Assembly (NCBI RefSeq): GCF_035593265.1
Contig: NZ_CP141614.1
Coordinates: 2,604,001 to 2,668,000 of the forward strand
Direction of reading: 5' to 3'
From: Limnochorda sp. LNt
GTDB lineage: Bacteria > Bacillota > Limnochordia > Limnochordales > Geochordaceae
DNA length: 64,000 nt
Of the stretch, positions 45,453 through 54,359 are shown piece by piece. The stretch's first letter is position 1, and the number at the start of each line of letters is the position of its first letter. Below the pieces are notes generated by a model, which saw only the letters and a list, made by a program, of their open reading frames with translations, did no database searches and was not told where the DNA came from. The position numbers were made by a program, and so were the translations under genes.

Positions 45453-45593
45453 ACTGCCCCGCCTCCCACGATGCTGGCCCATCGAGGCGCACGCGAGCGC
45501 CGTCCCAAGGTATGCGATGGCCTCGGGAGCCGGTGACCGGGCCAGGGAAACCGGTCTCGAACGTCGAACGCCGGCCCGGAGCGTGATGGGGCC

Positions 45594-46751
45594 GTGTTGG
45601 ACTACTTCGACGCCCTGGATCTCCTCTCCCCCGAGCAGCGCCAGCTGCAGCAGGAGATGCGGCGGTTCCTGGACGCCGAGGCGCTGCCGTACGTCCGGGA
45701 GTGGTGGGAGCGGGGCGAGTTTCCCCGGCACCTCATCGCCCGCTTCGGCGAGCTGGGGCTCCTGGGGGCCAACCTGCCGGAACAGTGGGGGTGCGCCGGT
45801 CTCGACAACGTCGCCTACGGCCTCGTCATGTGCGAGCTGGAGCGCGTCGACTCGGGGCTGCGCAGCTTCGCCAGCGTGCAGGGCGCGCTGGTGATGTACC
45901 CCATCTACGCCTACGGCTCCGACGAGCAGCGCCGCGAGTGGCTGCCGCGCCTGGCCCGGGGCGAGGCGGTGGGCTGTTTCGGACTGACGGAGCCCGAAGG
46001 GGGCTCGGACCCCGGCACCATGGCCACCCGCGCCCGGCGGGACGGCGGCGACTGGCTGCTGACGGGCGTCAAGCGGTGGATCACCAACGGCAGCATCGCC
46101 GATGTGGCCGTCATCTGGGCGCGGGACGACGAGGGGGTCGTGCGGGGCTTCCTGGTGCCCACCGACCGACCCGGCTTCACGGCTCGGGAGATCCCCCACA
46201 AGATGAGCCTGCGCGCCTCCATCACCTCGGAGCTGATCCTCGACGACGTGCGGGTGCCCGCCTCGGCCATGTTGCCGGGGGCCGAGGGGCTGCGGGCGCC
46301 CTTGAGCTGCCTCACCCAGGCACGTTACGGCATCGCCTGGGGGGCCGTGGGCGCCCTGGAGGCGGTCTACACCGAGGCGCTCGAATTCGCCCGGAGCCGG
46401 GTCACCTTCGGCCAGCCCATCGCGTCCCGCCAGCTGGTGCAGGCCAAGCTGGCCGAGATGGTGGCCGACCACACCAAGGGTCTCTTGCTGGCCTGGCGCC
46501 TGGGTCGTCTCAAGGACGAGGGCAGGCTCCGCTACACGCAGGTCTCGCTGGCCAAGCGCGACAACGTCCGGGCGGCGCTGCGCGCGGCCCGCATGGCCCG
46601 CGAGATCCTGGGCGCCTCGGGCGTCACGCTGGAGTACCACGCCATCCGCCACATGCTCAACCTGGAGAGCGTCGACACCTACGAGGGCACCTACGACATC
46701 CACACCCTCATCGTGGGTCGGGACGTGACTGGGCTGTCGGCGCTGGAGTGA
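45594..46751 (+). CDS. Glutaryl-CoA dehydrogenase-type acyl-CoA dehydrogenase
   Basis: 385 residues. Flavin motifs GCFGLTEPEGGSDPGTM and RWITNGSIADVAVIWA, RYGIAWGAVGALEAVYTEAL and the C-terminal YEGTYDIHTLIVGRDVTG with the catalytic Glu at the GcdH position. It oxidises and decarboxylates glutaryl-CoA to crotonyl-CoA, the last stage of lysine/tryptophan or glutarate breakdown. GTG start. It is followed after 69 bases by a CoA-transferase gene. Confidence 0.9.
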   Translation: MLDYFDALDLLSPEQRQLQQEMRRFLDAEALPYVREWWERGEFPRHLIARFGELGLLGANLPEQWGCAGLDNVAYGLVMCELERVDSGLRSFASVQGALVMYPIYAYGSDEQRREWLPRLARGEAVGCFGLTEPEGGSDPGTMATRARRDGGDWLLTGVKRWITNGSIADVAVIWARDDEGVVRGFLVPTDRPGFTAREIPHKMSLRASITSELILDDVRVPASAMLPGAEGLRAPLSCLTQARYGIAWGAVGALEAVYTEALEFARSRVTFGQPIASRQLVQAKLAEMVADHTKGLLLAWRLGRLKDEGRLRYTQVSLAKRDNVRAALRAARMAREILGASGVTLEYHAIRHMLNLESVDTYEGTYDIHTLIVGRDVTGLSALE

Positions 46752-46820
46752 GAGCGTCGCCGACGGGGGGTACCCGGCCGGCCGACGACGCCGGCGGGTG
46801 TGGCACGGGGGGATGGGCCG

Positions 46821-48044
46821 ATGGAGGCGCCGCTGGCAGGCATCCGCGTACTCGACCTCTCCCGGGTGCTGGCCGGGCCGTACGCCACCCAGATCCTGGC
46901 CGACCTGGGCGCCACGGTCTGGAAGGTGGAGCCCCCCTGGGGCGACGAGACCCGGGGCTGGGGCCCGCCCTTCGTCGAGGGCGAGAGCGCCTACTTCCTC
47001 GCCGTCAACCGCGGCAAGCGGAGCCTGGCCATCGACCTCAAGGATCCGCGGGGCCAGGCCCTGGTGCGGGAACTGGCCCGGCAGGCCGACGTGCTGGTGG
47101 AGAACTACAAGGTGGGCGACCTGGCCCGCTACGGCCTCGACTACGCGTCGCTGAGCCGGCTCAACGCGCGCCTGGTCTACGCCTCCATCACGGGGTTCGG
47201 CCAGGACGGACCCCGAGCTGCCGAGCCCGGCTACGACATCGCCCTGCAGGGCATGACGGGCATCATGAGCGTCACCGGCGAGCCCTACGGGCCCCCCACC
47301 AAGGTGGGGGTGGCCTGGATCGACGTGATGACCGGGATGATGGCGGCCGTGGGGATCCTGGCAGCCCTGCACGAGCGCGAGCGTAGCGGGCGGGGCCAGC
47401 ACCTGGACCTGAGCCTGCTGGAGGTGGGGCTCTCGGCCATGGCCAACCTGGCGCAGAGCTTCCTCGTCACCGGCGTCTCCCCACGCCGCGTCGGCAACGC
47501 TCATCCCCAGATCGTACCCTACCAGGCCTTCGAGGCCGCCGACGGATGGCTGATCGTGGCGGTGGGCAACGACGCGCAGTACCGGCGGTTGTGCGAGGCC
47601 CTCGGGCGCCCCGACCTGGCCGACGACGAGCGCTTCCGCACCAACGAGGGACGGGTGCGCCACCGGGACCGGCTCGTGCCCATCCTGTCCGCGCTCTTGC
47701 GGAGCCGCCCCCGCCAGGCCTGGCTGGAGGCGCTGCGGCAGGCGGGCGTGCCGGCGGCGCCGGTCTACGAGCTGGGCGAGGCGCTGGCCGACCCCCAGGC
47801 GGTCGCCCGAGGCGTGGTGTGGCGGGTGCCCCATCCGAGCCTGGGCGATCTGCCAGTCGTCTCAAGCCCCCTGCAGCGTCTGTCGCGTACCCCGGCCGCG
47901 CCGGCCGGCCCGCCCCCACTCTTGGGGCAGCACACCGCGGCGGTGCTGGCCGAGGTGCTGGGGCTCTCGCCGCAGACCATCGAGGAGCTCCGAGCCAGCC
48001 GCGTCATCGTCACCACCTCGCCGCCCGCCCGGGCGCCGGGGTGA
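46821..48044 (+). CDS. Class III (CaiB/BaiF) CoA-transferase
   Basis: 407 residues. LAGIRVLDLSRVLAGPYATQILADLGATVWKVE is the family start; VNRGKRSLAIDLKD, YDIALQGMTGIMSVTGE and the catalytic Asp in VAWIDVMTGMMAAVG follow. With the neighbouring GcdH-type enzyme it probably acts as succinyl-CoA:glutarate CoA-transferase (SUGCT-like), activating glutarate. ATG 46821 with GGGGGG upstream. The C-terminal 25 residues are low in complexity. Confidence 0.9.
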   Translation: MEAPLAGIRVLDLSRVLAGPYATQILADLGATVWKVEPPWGDETRGWGPPFVEGESAYFLAVNRGKRSLAIDLKDPRGQALVRELARQADVLVENYKVGDLARYGLDYASLSRLNARLVYASITGFGQDGPRAAEPGYDIALQGMTGIMSVTGEPYGPPTKVGVAWIDVMTGMMAAVGILAALHERERSGRGQHLDLSLLEVGLSAMANLAQSFLVTGVSPRRVGNAHPQIVPYQAFEAADGWLIVAVGNDAQYRRLCEALGRPDLADDERFRTNEGRVRHRDRLVPILSALLRSRPRQAWLEALRQAGVPAAPVYELGEALADPQAVARGVVWRVPHPSLGDLPVVSSPLQRLSRTPAAPAGPPPLLGQHTAAVLAEVLGLSPQTIEELRASRVIVTTSPPARAPG

Positions 48045-48160
48045 GCCTCCCGCCCTGACCCACCTGCTCCGAGGCGGGCGCGCAGGGGACGCCGAGCTCG
48101 TCCGCCAACTCTCCGGCGAGCCGGCGGCCACCGGCTGCCGGGTCAGACGAGAGGGCGGAG

Positions 48161-49258
48161 GTGGAGCAGGTGGCATCGGCGCAGGTCCACCGCATCGCGG
48201 TCATACCTGGCGACGGCATCGGGCACGAGGTCGTCCCCGCGGCCCTCGAGGCGCTCGAAGCGGTCGCCGCCCTGGACGGCTCCTTCCGGTTCGCCTTCGA
48301 CCGATTCCCGTGGGGGTGCGACCACTACCTCGAGACGGGACGGATGATGCCGCCCGACGGGCTCGAGCAGTTGCGGGGCTACGACGCCATCTTGCTGGGA
48401 GCCGTGGGGCACCCCTCGGTGCCGGACCACGTCTCCCTGTGGGGGCTGTTGCTGCCCATCCGGCGCACCTTCGAGCAGTACGTCAACCTGCGGCCCGTCA
48501 AGCTCCTGCGGGGCGTCACCAGCCCGCTTCGGGGCCGGGGGCCCGACGACATCGACTTCGTCGTCGTACGGGAGAACAACGAGGGCGAGTACTCCAACGC
48601 AGGCGGGCGCCTCTTCGCCGGCACCCCCCACGAGATCGTCGTCCAGGAGTCCATCTTCACCCGCCGGGGCGTCGAGCGGATCATGCGCTTCGCCTTCGAG
48701 CTGGCGCGCCGCCATCCCAAGCGGCGGCTCACGTCGGCCACCAAGTCCAACGGCATCAGCTATACCATGCCGTTCTGGGACGAGGTCTTCCGGGAGATGG
48801 CCGCCCGCTACCCGGACGTGGCGACGGACCAGTTCCACATCGACGCCCTGGCCGCCCGGTTCGTCACCCATCCCCACCACTTCGGGGTGGTCGTGGGCTC
48901 CAACCTCTTCGGTGACATCCTCACCGACCTGGGGGCGGCCATCGCTGGCAGCATCGGCATCGCGCCCTCGGCCAACCTCAACCCCGAGCGCCAGTACCCC
49001 TCGATGTTCGAGCCGATCCACGGCTCGGCCCCCGACATCGCCGGCAAGGGCATCGCCAACCCGGTGGGCCAGATCTGGTCCGGGGCCATGATGCTGGAGC
49101 ACCTGGGTCACCCGAGGGCCGGCCGGCGGCTCCTGGCGGCCATCGAGCACGCCCTCGCCGAGCGAGGGGTCAAGACCCCCGATCTCGGGGGCTCCGCCAC
49201 CACCCGGGAGATGACGCAGGCCATCGTGCGCTCCCTGGATGAGGTGCCGGACCCTTGA
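48161..49258 (+). CDS. Tartrate/D-malate dehydrogenase (isopropylmalate dehydrogenase family)
   Basis: 365 residues. IAVIPGDGIGHEVVPAALEAL, LRPVKLLRGVTSPLRG, VVVRENNEGEYSNAGGR, TSATKSNGISYTMPFWDEV, the Asp metal ligands in NLFGDILTDLGAAIAGSIG, and FEPIHGSAPDIAGKG. The ENNEGEYSN motif separates the TtuC/DmlA group from LeuB. It oxidises and decarboxylates tartrate or D-malate with NAD+ and a divalent metal. GTG start; 116 bases separate it from the CoA-transferase gene. Confidence 0.9.
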   Translation: MEQVASAQVHRIAVIPGDGIGHEVVPAALEALEAVAALDGSFRFAFDRFPWGCDHYLETGRMMPPDGLEQLRGYDAILLGAVGHPSVPDHVSLWGLLLPIRRTFEQYVNLRPVKLLRGVTSPLRGRGPDDIDFVVVRENNEGEYSNAGGRLFAGTPHEIVVQESIFTRRGVERIMRFAFELARRHPKRRLTSATKSNGISYTMPFWDEVFREMAARYPDVATDQFHIDALAARFVTHPHHFGVVVGSNLFGDILTDLGAAIAGSIGIAPSANLNPERQYPSMFEPIHGSAPDIAGKGIANPVGQIWSGAMMLEHLGHPRAGRRLLAAIEHALAERGVKTPDLGGSATTREMTQAIVRSLDEVPDP

Positions 49259-49284
49259 CAGTCCCCCGGTCGGGGTCGTATGGC
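49255..49284 (+). promoter_or_regulatory. Promoter of the TPP-thiD transcript
   Basis: TTGACA (49255-49260), 18-base spacer, TATGGC (49279-49284). The -35 box overlaps the stop codon of the preceding dehydrogenase gene. Confidence 0.6.
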
Positions 49285-49295
49285 TAAGCCGACAG

Positions 49296-49391
49296 GACGC
49301 CGGGGGAGCGCCCCGTGTGGCGCTGAGAGTGCGGTGGTGGCCGCAGACCCCTCGAACCTGATCCGGGTCATGCCGGCGTAGGGATGGCGTC
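49296..49391 (+). ncRNA. TPP riboswitch
   Basis: All THI-box landmarks are present: P1 arms GACGCC and GGCGTC (49296-49301 and 49386-49391), GCTGAGA (49322-49328), the GAACCTGATC segment (49354-49363) and CCGGCGTAGGGA near the 3' end. It senses thiamine pyrophosphate and lies 106 bases before thiD. The expression platform was not resolved. Confidence 0.95.
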
Positions 49392-49497
49392 GTCGGGTGA
49401 AGCGCCTGCACCGGGCGGTCTCGCCTGCTGGTGCCCGCCTTGGCCGGCTCGCCTCCGGGAGTCGCCCTCCCCCAAGAGAAGGGAGCACGAGAGTGCC

Positions 49498-50349
49498 ATG
49501 GTGCAAGGTGTCGGGCTGCCCCGGGCGCTGACCATCGCCGGCTCCGACAGCGGCGGCGGGGCCGGCATCCAGGCTGACCTCAAGACGTTCTTCGCCCTGG
49601 GCGTCTACGGGATGTCCGCGATCACGGCCCTGACGGCTCAAAACACCCTGGGGGTCCAGGGCGTCCACGAGGTGCCGGCCGAGATGGTGGCGCAGCAAAT
49701 CGACGCCGTCGCCACCGACATCGGCGTCGACGCGGCCAAGACCGGCATGCTGGCCAGCGCCGCCATCGTGGAGGCGGTGGCGGATCGGGTACGGGCCCAC
49801 GGCCTGCGACAGCTGGTGGTGGACCCCGTCATGGTGGCCAAGAGCGGAGATCCCCTCCTGTCCGCCGACGCCGTGCAAGCCGTGCGCCGGCTGCTGCTGC
49901 CGGTCGCGCTGGTGCTCACGCCCAATCTGCCCGAGGCCGCCCGCCTGACCGGCCTGGCCGTCGAAGGCCCCGAGGCGATGCGAGAGGCGGCTCGACGCCT
50001 GCACGCCATGGGGGCTCGCTACGTGGTAGTCAAGGGCGGGCACCTGCACCACCGGCGGGACGAGTCCGTCGACCTGGTCTACGACGGTTCCGCCTTCGTG
50101 GAGCTCGCCGGCCCTCGGTTCGACACGCCCCACACGCACGGCACGGGCTGCACCTTCTCGGCGGCCATCGCCGCCTACCTGGCTCGCGGGCTCGATCCGG
50201 TGGAGGCCATCCGCCAGGCCAAGGAGTTCGTCTCCCGTGCCATCCAGGCCGCCGTACCCCTGGGTGCCGGTCACGGCCCCACCCACCATTGGGCCGGTGC
50301 GGATCTGGATGGGCCGGGGTGGGAGATGAGTCGGGTCGCCCGCGCCTAA
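49498..50349 (+). CDS. thiD: Hydroxymethylpyrimidine/phosphomethylpyrimidine kinase
   Basis: 283 residues, ribokinase fold. [67 protein letters not shown] and the anion-hole/catalytic [19 protein letters not shown]. It phosphorylates HMP and HMP-P for thiamine synthesis. ATG 49498 with GGGAG upstream. It is the only thiamine gene seen here. Confidence 0.96.
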   Translation: MVQGVGLPRALTIAGSDSGGGAGIQADLKTFFALGVYGMSAITALTAQNTLGVQGVHEVPAEMVAQQIDAVATDIGVDAAKTGMLASAAIVEAVADRVRAHGLRQLVVDPVMVAKSGDPLLSADAVQAVRRLLLPVALVLTPNLPEAARLTGLAVEGPEAMREAARRLHAMGARYVVVKGGHLHHRRDESVDLVYDGSAFVELAGPRFDTPHTHGTGCTFSAAIAAYLARGLDPVEAIRQAKEFVSRAIQAAVPLGAGHGPTHHWAGADLDGPGWEMSRVARA

Positions 50350-50374
50350 CACGTGACATCTATCTAACGTACTC

Positions 50375-50403
50375 TTGACACACCCGCCGGCCCGTGCCAT
50401 AAT
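50375..50403 (+). promoter_or_regulatory. Promoter of amt
   Basis: TTGACA (50375-50380), exact 17-base spacer, CATAAT (50398-50403). It leaves a leader of about 150 nt. ACATGACA occurs twice in the leader (50498-50505 and 50509-50516), 11 bases apart, and ACGTGACA lies upstream at 50351-50358; these could bind a regulator. No known riboswitch was recognised. Confidence 0.75.
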
Positions 50404-50557
50404 GCGCGCCAACAGCCGGGACCGGTCTCGGTAGGCCGGAGGGGGTGTCGAGATGATGGCCGCCCGCGCGCACGTCGACCCCGCTTCCCCTCCTTAGACA
50501 TGACAAGCACATGACACGCCTCGATCCATCGACTGTCCAGGGAGGGGGCGGACGGCG

Positions 50558-51874
50558 ATGACGTCCGAGAGTCTGGCCCGTGCCATCGACACGTCGTGGG
50601 TGCTGGTGGCGGCCTTCCTCGTCTTCTTCATGCAGGCGGGTTTCGCCATGGTGGAGGCGGGCTTCACCCGCGCCAAGAACGCCGGCAACATCGTCCTCAA
50701 GAACCTGATGGACTTCTCTGCCGGCAGCGTCGCGTACTGGCTGGTGGGCTTCGCCCTGATGTACGGGGCCTCTGCGGCAGGCCTGCTCGGGACGAGCGGC
50801 TTCGCGAGCCCCTGGTCGGTGACGGGGCTCGAGTGGACCGGCTTGCCCATCGAGGCCTTCTGGATGTTCCAGGTGGTCTTCGCCGGCACCGCCGCCACCA
50901 TCGTCAGCGGCGCCATGGCCGAGCGCACGCGCTTCGCGTCCTACCTCACCTTCGCCTTCGTCATCTCGGCGCTGATCTATCCCATCCTGGGCCACTGGAT
51001 CTGGGGAGGCGGGTGGCTGGCACGCCTCGCGGTGCCCGTCAAGGACTTCGCGGGCTCCACGGTCGTCCACAGCGTGGGCGGCTGGGCGGCGCTGGCCGGG
51101 GTCCTGGCCGTGGGAGCCCGGATGGGGCGCTTCTCCCAGCAGGGGCCCCGCAACGGCATCGAGCCGGCCGTGGCCGGCCACAGCCTGACGCTGGCTGCCC
51201 TCGGGGTCTTCATCCTCTGGTTCGGCTGGTTCGGCTTCAACCCTGGCAGCACGCTGGGGGTGACCGGGGATCGGGCCGCCCTGGCCGCCCGGGTCGCCGT
51301 CAACACCAACCTGGCGGCCGCCACGGGAGCGCTGGCCGGCCTGTTCCTATCCAAGCTGCACCGGGGCAAGTTCGCCGTCGACGCCGCCCTCAACGGCACC
51401 CTGGCCGGCTTGGTCGCCATCACGGCGGGGGCCCCTTACGTGAGCGACATCGGGGCCCTGATCATCGGGGTGCTGGGCGGCGCCACCATGTACGGTGCCA
51501 CGCTGCTCCTGGAGGCGTGGCGGGTGGACGACGCGGTGGGCGCCATCCCCGTGCACGGCGTGGCCGGCGCGGTGGGCACCCTGGCCGTCGGGCTCTTCGA
51601 CCTGGAGACGGGCCTGTTGTACGGGGCGGGCCCGGCCCAGCTCGTCAGCCAGCTCATCGCCGTGGTGGCCTGCTTCGTCTGGACCTTCGGCGTCTCATGG
51701 CTGGCCTTCGCGGCCATCAAGGCCGTCATGGGCCTGCGGGTGACCCCCGAGGAGGAGGCGCACGGGCTCGACGTGCACGAGCACGGCGTGGTGGCCTACC
51801 CCGACTTCACGGCGGGGCATCCGGTGGAGCCGGGCGCGGTCACGGCCCCGGCCATGGGCGCCTCCGGGCGTTGA
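50558..51874 (+). CDS. amt: Ammonium transporter
   Basis: 438 residues, about eleven membrane segments. VLVAAFLVFFMQAGFAMVEAG at the start, FQVVFAGTAATIVSGAMAERT, the first pore His in STVVHSVGGWAALAG, WFGWFGFNPGS, and the second pore His in AIPVHGVAGAVGTL. The C-terminal regulatory tail contains GLDVHEHGVVAYPDF. No glnK/PII gene is adjacent. AGGGAGGGGG lies before ATG. Confidence 0.96.
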   Translation: MTSESLARAIDTSWVLVAAFLVFFMQAGFAMVEAGFTRAKNAGNIVLKNLMDFSAGSVAYWLVGFALMYGASAAGLLGTSGFASPWSVTGLEWTGLPIEAFWMFQVVFAGTAATIVSGAMAERTRFASYLTFAFVISALIYPILGHWIWGGGWLARLAVPVKDFAGSTVVHSVGGWAALAGVLAVGARMGRFSQQGPRNGIEPAVAGHSLTLAALGVFILWFGWFGFNPGSTLGVTGDRAALAARVAVNTNLAAATGALAGLFLSKLHRGKFAVDAALNGTLAGLVAITAGAPYVSDIGALIIGVLGGATMYGATLLLEAWRVDDAVGAIPVHGVAGAVGTLAVGLFDLETGLLYGAGPAQLVSQLIAVVACFVWTFGVSWLAFAAIKAVMGLRVTPEEEAHGLDVHEHGVVAYPDFTAGHPVEPGAVTAPAMGASGR

Positions 51875-51924
51875 GGCCCGGGGCGAACGAAGGCTGACGG
51901 ACCCCTGTCAGGGAGGGGACGCGG

Positions 51925-51972
51925 CGATCCTCCCCGAGGCGGCGCCCCACGGGCCGCCCCGAGGGAGGATCG
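51925..51972 (+). promoter_or_regulatory. Long hairpin covering the ribosome binding site of the next gene
   Basis: Outer arms CGATCCTCCC (51925-51934) and GGGAGGATCG (51963-51972) pair perfectly; inner arms GGCGGC (51938-51943) and GCCGCC (51953-51958) extend the stem. The 3' outer arm holds GGGAGG, the ribosome binding site for the ATG at 51976. It may end the amt transcript, shut off translation of the small gene, or both. There is no T-run. Confidence 0.7.
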
Positions 51973-51975
51973 TCC

Positions 51976-52206
51976 ATGCTCGACCCCTGCGGCAATTTCT
52001 GGTGGACGCAGGAGGCCATCCGGGCCCGGACCCGCGAGGGGTACGCCCGCGCCGAGCCCGCCTTGCGCGGGGAGTATCGCAGCCGGGAGGAGTGGGCCCT
52101 GGCCTTGCGCTCGGCCATGGCCGCCGACGCCGCACGCCGTCGCCGCCGGCTCGCCCGCCGCCTCCGCCGCGGGATGATGCGTCTGCTCGGCCTGCTGGGC
52201 CTGTGA
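51976..52206 (+). CDS. Small Arg-rich hypothetical protein
   Basis: 76 residues: MLDPCGNFWWTQEAI at the start, charged helix in the middle and AARRRRRLARRLRRGMMRLL near the end. GAGGGAGG lies 7 bases before ATG. I do not recognise it. The very basic C-terminus suggests nucleic acid or membrane binding, but this is only composition. It sits between amt and a WYL regulator, 53 bases from the latter. Confidence 0.55.
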   Translation: MLDPCGNFWWTQEAIRARTREGYARAEPALRGEYRSREEWALALRSAMAADAARRRRRLARRLRRGMMRLLGLLGL

Positions 52207-52259
52207 GGATCCCCAGGAATCCCGCCACGAGAGGCGAACGGTCATTCGGGGGGAGACCC

Positions 52260-53276
52260 TTGAACCGGACCGAGCGCCTGGCGGCCATCACCCTCTACCT
52301 GCTGGCTCGTCGCCGGGTGACGGCCGCCGAGATCGCCCGGGCCTTCGAGGTGAGCGAGCGCACCGTCTACCGCGACCTGCAGGCCCTCGCGGAGGGAGGG
52401 CTGCCGCTCGTCGCCGTGCCGGGGGCGGGGGGCGGCTATGAGTTGCCACCCGCCTACCGGCTCACGCCGCTCACCCTCACCCCGGACGAGGCGGTGGCCG
52501 TCTGGGTGGCCGTCGAGGCCCTCGGCGGCCCCGACCACCCGCTGCGCGAGGCGCTGAGGGGCGCCTGGCTGAGGATCCACGCCGCCCTGCCCGAGGAGCT
52601 GCGCCGCTCCATCGTCGACGTGGGGGCCGCCGTGGACGTGAGCCGCATGGGCCCCGAGGTGCGGGTGGGCCAGGGCGTCTTCGCCGCGGTGGTGCGGGCC
52701 CTGCGGGAGCGGCGCCAGCTCCTCATCCGCTACCACGTGCCGGCGACCGGCGAGACGACCCAGCGGGTCGTCGACGTGTATGGCCTGGCCTGCGTCCAGG
52801 GTCGCTGGTACGCTCCCGCCTACTGCCACCTGCGCGCGGGTCTGCGCTCGTTCCGGCTGGACCGCATCGAGCGGGCCGAGCTGCTGGAGAGCGGCTACCC
52901 CTACCCCCGTGACTTCGACGTCCGCCGGTGGGTGCAGCAGACCTTCGCCATGGCGGATGACGCCGGAGAGCGCCTGGCGGTGCGGGTGCGCTTCTCACCC
53001 CGGGCCGCACGGCGCGCCGTCGACGACCGGTTCTTCCGCGGCTGCGTGGAGCGACTCGCGGACGGCGGCATGGAGGCCCGCCTCAGCCTGCCGGCGCCCG
53101 AGCTCCCGTATTGCGCCGAGCTGGTGCTGGGCTACGCGGGGGAGGCGGAGGCGGTGGAGCCGCCCGAGCTGCGCGACCTGGTCGCCGCCCTCGCCCAGCG
53201 GGTGGCGTCGCGGCACGCAGGACCGCCGGCTACGGACGGCGGCCCTGCTCGCCAGCCTGCGGCGTCGCCGTGCTGA
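52260..53276 (+). CDS. WYL-domain transcriptional regulator (DeoR-type HTH)
   Basis: 338 residues. HTH VTAAEIARAFEVSERTVYRDLQALAEGGLPL followed by a WYL domain: VVRALRERRQLLIRYHV, GLACVQGRWYAPAYCHLRAGLRSFRLDRIERAEL (WYL-like box), and the WCX extension at the end. WYL domains bind ligands or nucleic acids in regulators of DNA damage and other stresses. TTG 52260 has GGGGGGAG just upstream. The end overlaps the convergent DUF2892 gene. Confidence 0.88.
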   Translation: MNRTERLAAITLYLLARRRVTAAEIARAFEVSERTVYRDLQALAEGGLPLVAVPGAGGGYELPPAYRLTPLTLTPDEAVAVWVAVEALGGPDHPLREALRGAWLRIHAALPEELRRSIVDVGAAVDVSRMGPEVRVGQGVFAAVVRALRERRQLLIRYHVPATGETTQRVVDVYGLACVQGRWYAPAYCHLRAGLRSFRLDRIERAELLESGYPYPRDFDVRRWVQQTFAMADDAGERLAVRVRFSPRAARRAVDDRFFRGCVERLADGGMEARLSLPAPELPYCAELVLGYAGEAEAVEPPELRDLVAALAQRVASRHAGPPATDGGPARQPAASPC

Positions 53277-53451
53277 TGCGGCAGACCCCGTAGAGAGGGC
53301 AGTAGCCCGACGCGGCCGTGGCGCCCAGGATGACGCCGATGGCCAGCGCGACCCACCTCCAGGGCGAGGCCCACGCGATGGCCACCGCCACCAGCGCCAG
53401 CGCCACGACGGTGCGAACGGCGCGATCCCACGACGCCAGGTTGTGCTGCAT
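53230..53451 (-). CDS. DUF2892 membrane protein
   Basis: 73 residues. SWDRAVRTVVALALVAVAIAW is the first membrane segment, VALAIGVILGATAASGYCPLYGVCRIST the second with the family's CPLY-x2-C-x-IST signature. Often linked to rhodanese-like sulfur metabolism; no partner is seen here. Confidence 0.85.
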   Translation of the reverse strand: MQHNLASWDRAVRTVVALALVAVAIAWASPWRWVALAIGVILGATAASGYCPLYGVCRISTATPQAGEQGRRP

Positions 53452-53530
53452 GAGCGATGATACCCCCCGGGGTAGTCTAGCGCCCCGTCGCTCGCCCGGT
53501 CAACACGGCCCCGGCCGCCACGCGCCCCCG

Positions 53531-54358
53531 TCAACCCTTGACGGCACCGGCCGTCAGCCCCGCGATGAACTGCCGGGACATCACCAGGTACAGCGCTACC
53601 AGCGGCAGGCTCGCCAGCACCATCCCCGAAAAGAGCAGGCCCCAGTCGGTCTGGTACTGACCGAAGAAGATGGTCATACCCAGGGGGATGGTCTTGAGCC
53701 GGTCCGACTGGATGAAGAGCAGTGGGAAGAACATGTCGTTCCACCAGGGGACGAAGTTGACGATGGCGACGGTGGCCAGGGCCGGGCGGATCAGCGGAAG
53801 CATCACCTTCCAAAACGCCTGGAACTCCGTGCAGCCGTCGATGCGCGCCGCCTCCCGCAGCTCGCCCGGCAACGACCGCAAGAAGCCGGTGAGCAGGAAG
53901 ACCGACATGGGCATGCCGCTGGCGGCGTAAGTGAAGATGAGCGCCCAGTGGGTATCGAGCAACCGGAGCTGCTTCATCAGCAGGAACAGGGGCAGGATCC
54001 CCAGCCGGACGGGCACCATGATGCCGGCCAGGAAGAAGAGGTAGACCCAATCTCGCCCCCGAAACGGCAGCCGGGCTATGGCGTACGAGGCCATGGAGGC
54101 GCAGGTGAGCACCAGCGCCAGCGACGCGCCCGTCACCCAGACGCTGTTGCGGAAGTAGACCGAGAAGCTGGCCCGGCTCCAGACCCGAGCGAAGGGCTCC
54201 AGGCTCCAGGAGGCCGGCAGCCCGAAGGGGTTCATGAAGATCTCCCGGGTGCTCTTGAAGGCCGTCACGACCATCAACGCGAGCGGGGCCAGGAAGACGA
54301 CGGCCATGGCCGTCAGGAAGGCGTAGAGCAGCACGTCCCAGAGGCGCCGCGTCGCCAC
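53531..54358 (-). CDS. Sugar ABC transporter permease (MalG type)
   Basis: 275 residues, six membrane segments. The EAA loop ELREAARIDGCTEFQAFWKVMLPLIRP contacts the ATPase. The C-terminal AGLTAGAVKG is typical. It works with the MalF-type permease and binding protein upstream. No ATPase gene is in this operon, so a shared MsmK-like ATPase is probably used. Confidence 0.92.
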   Translation of the reverse strand: MATRRLWDVLLYAFLTAMAVVFLAPLALMVVTAFKSTREIFMNPFGLPASWSLEPFARVWSRASFSVYFRNSVWVTGASLALVLTCASMASYAIARLPFRGRDWVYLFFLAGIMVPVRLGILPLFLLMKQLRLLDTHWALIFTYAASGMPMSVFLLTGFLRSLPGELREAARIDGCTEFQAFWKVMLPLIRPALATVAIVNFVPWWNDMFFPLLFIQSDRLKTIPLGMTIFFGQYQTDWGLLFSGMVLASLPLVALYLVMSRQFIAGLTAGAVKG

Positions 54359-54359
54359 G

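Noticed and set aside
50404-50557. Possible riboswitch in the amt leader
   Set aside because: No conserved motif of glutamine or other known riboswitch classes could be matched; only short direct repeats.
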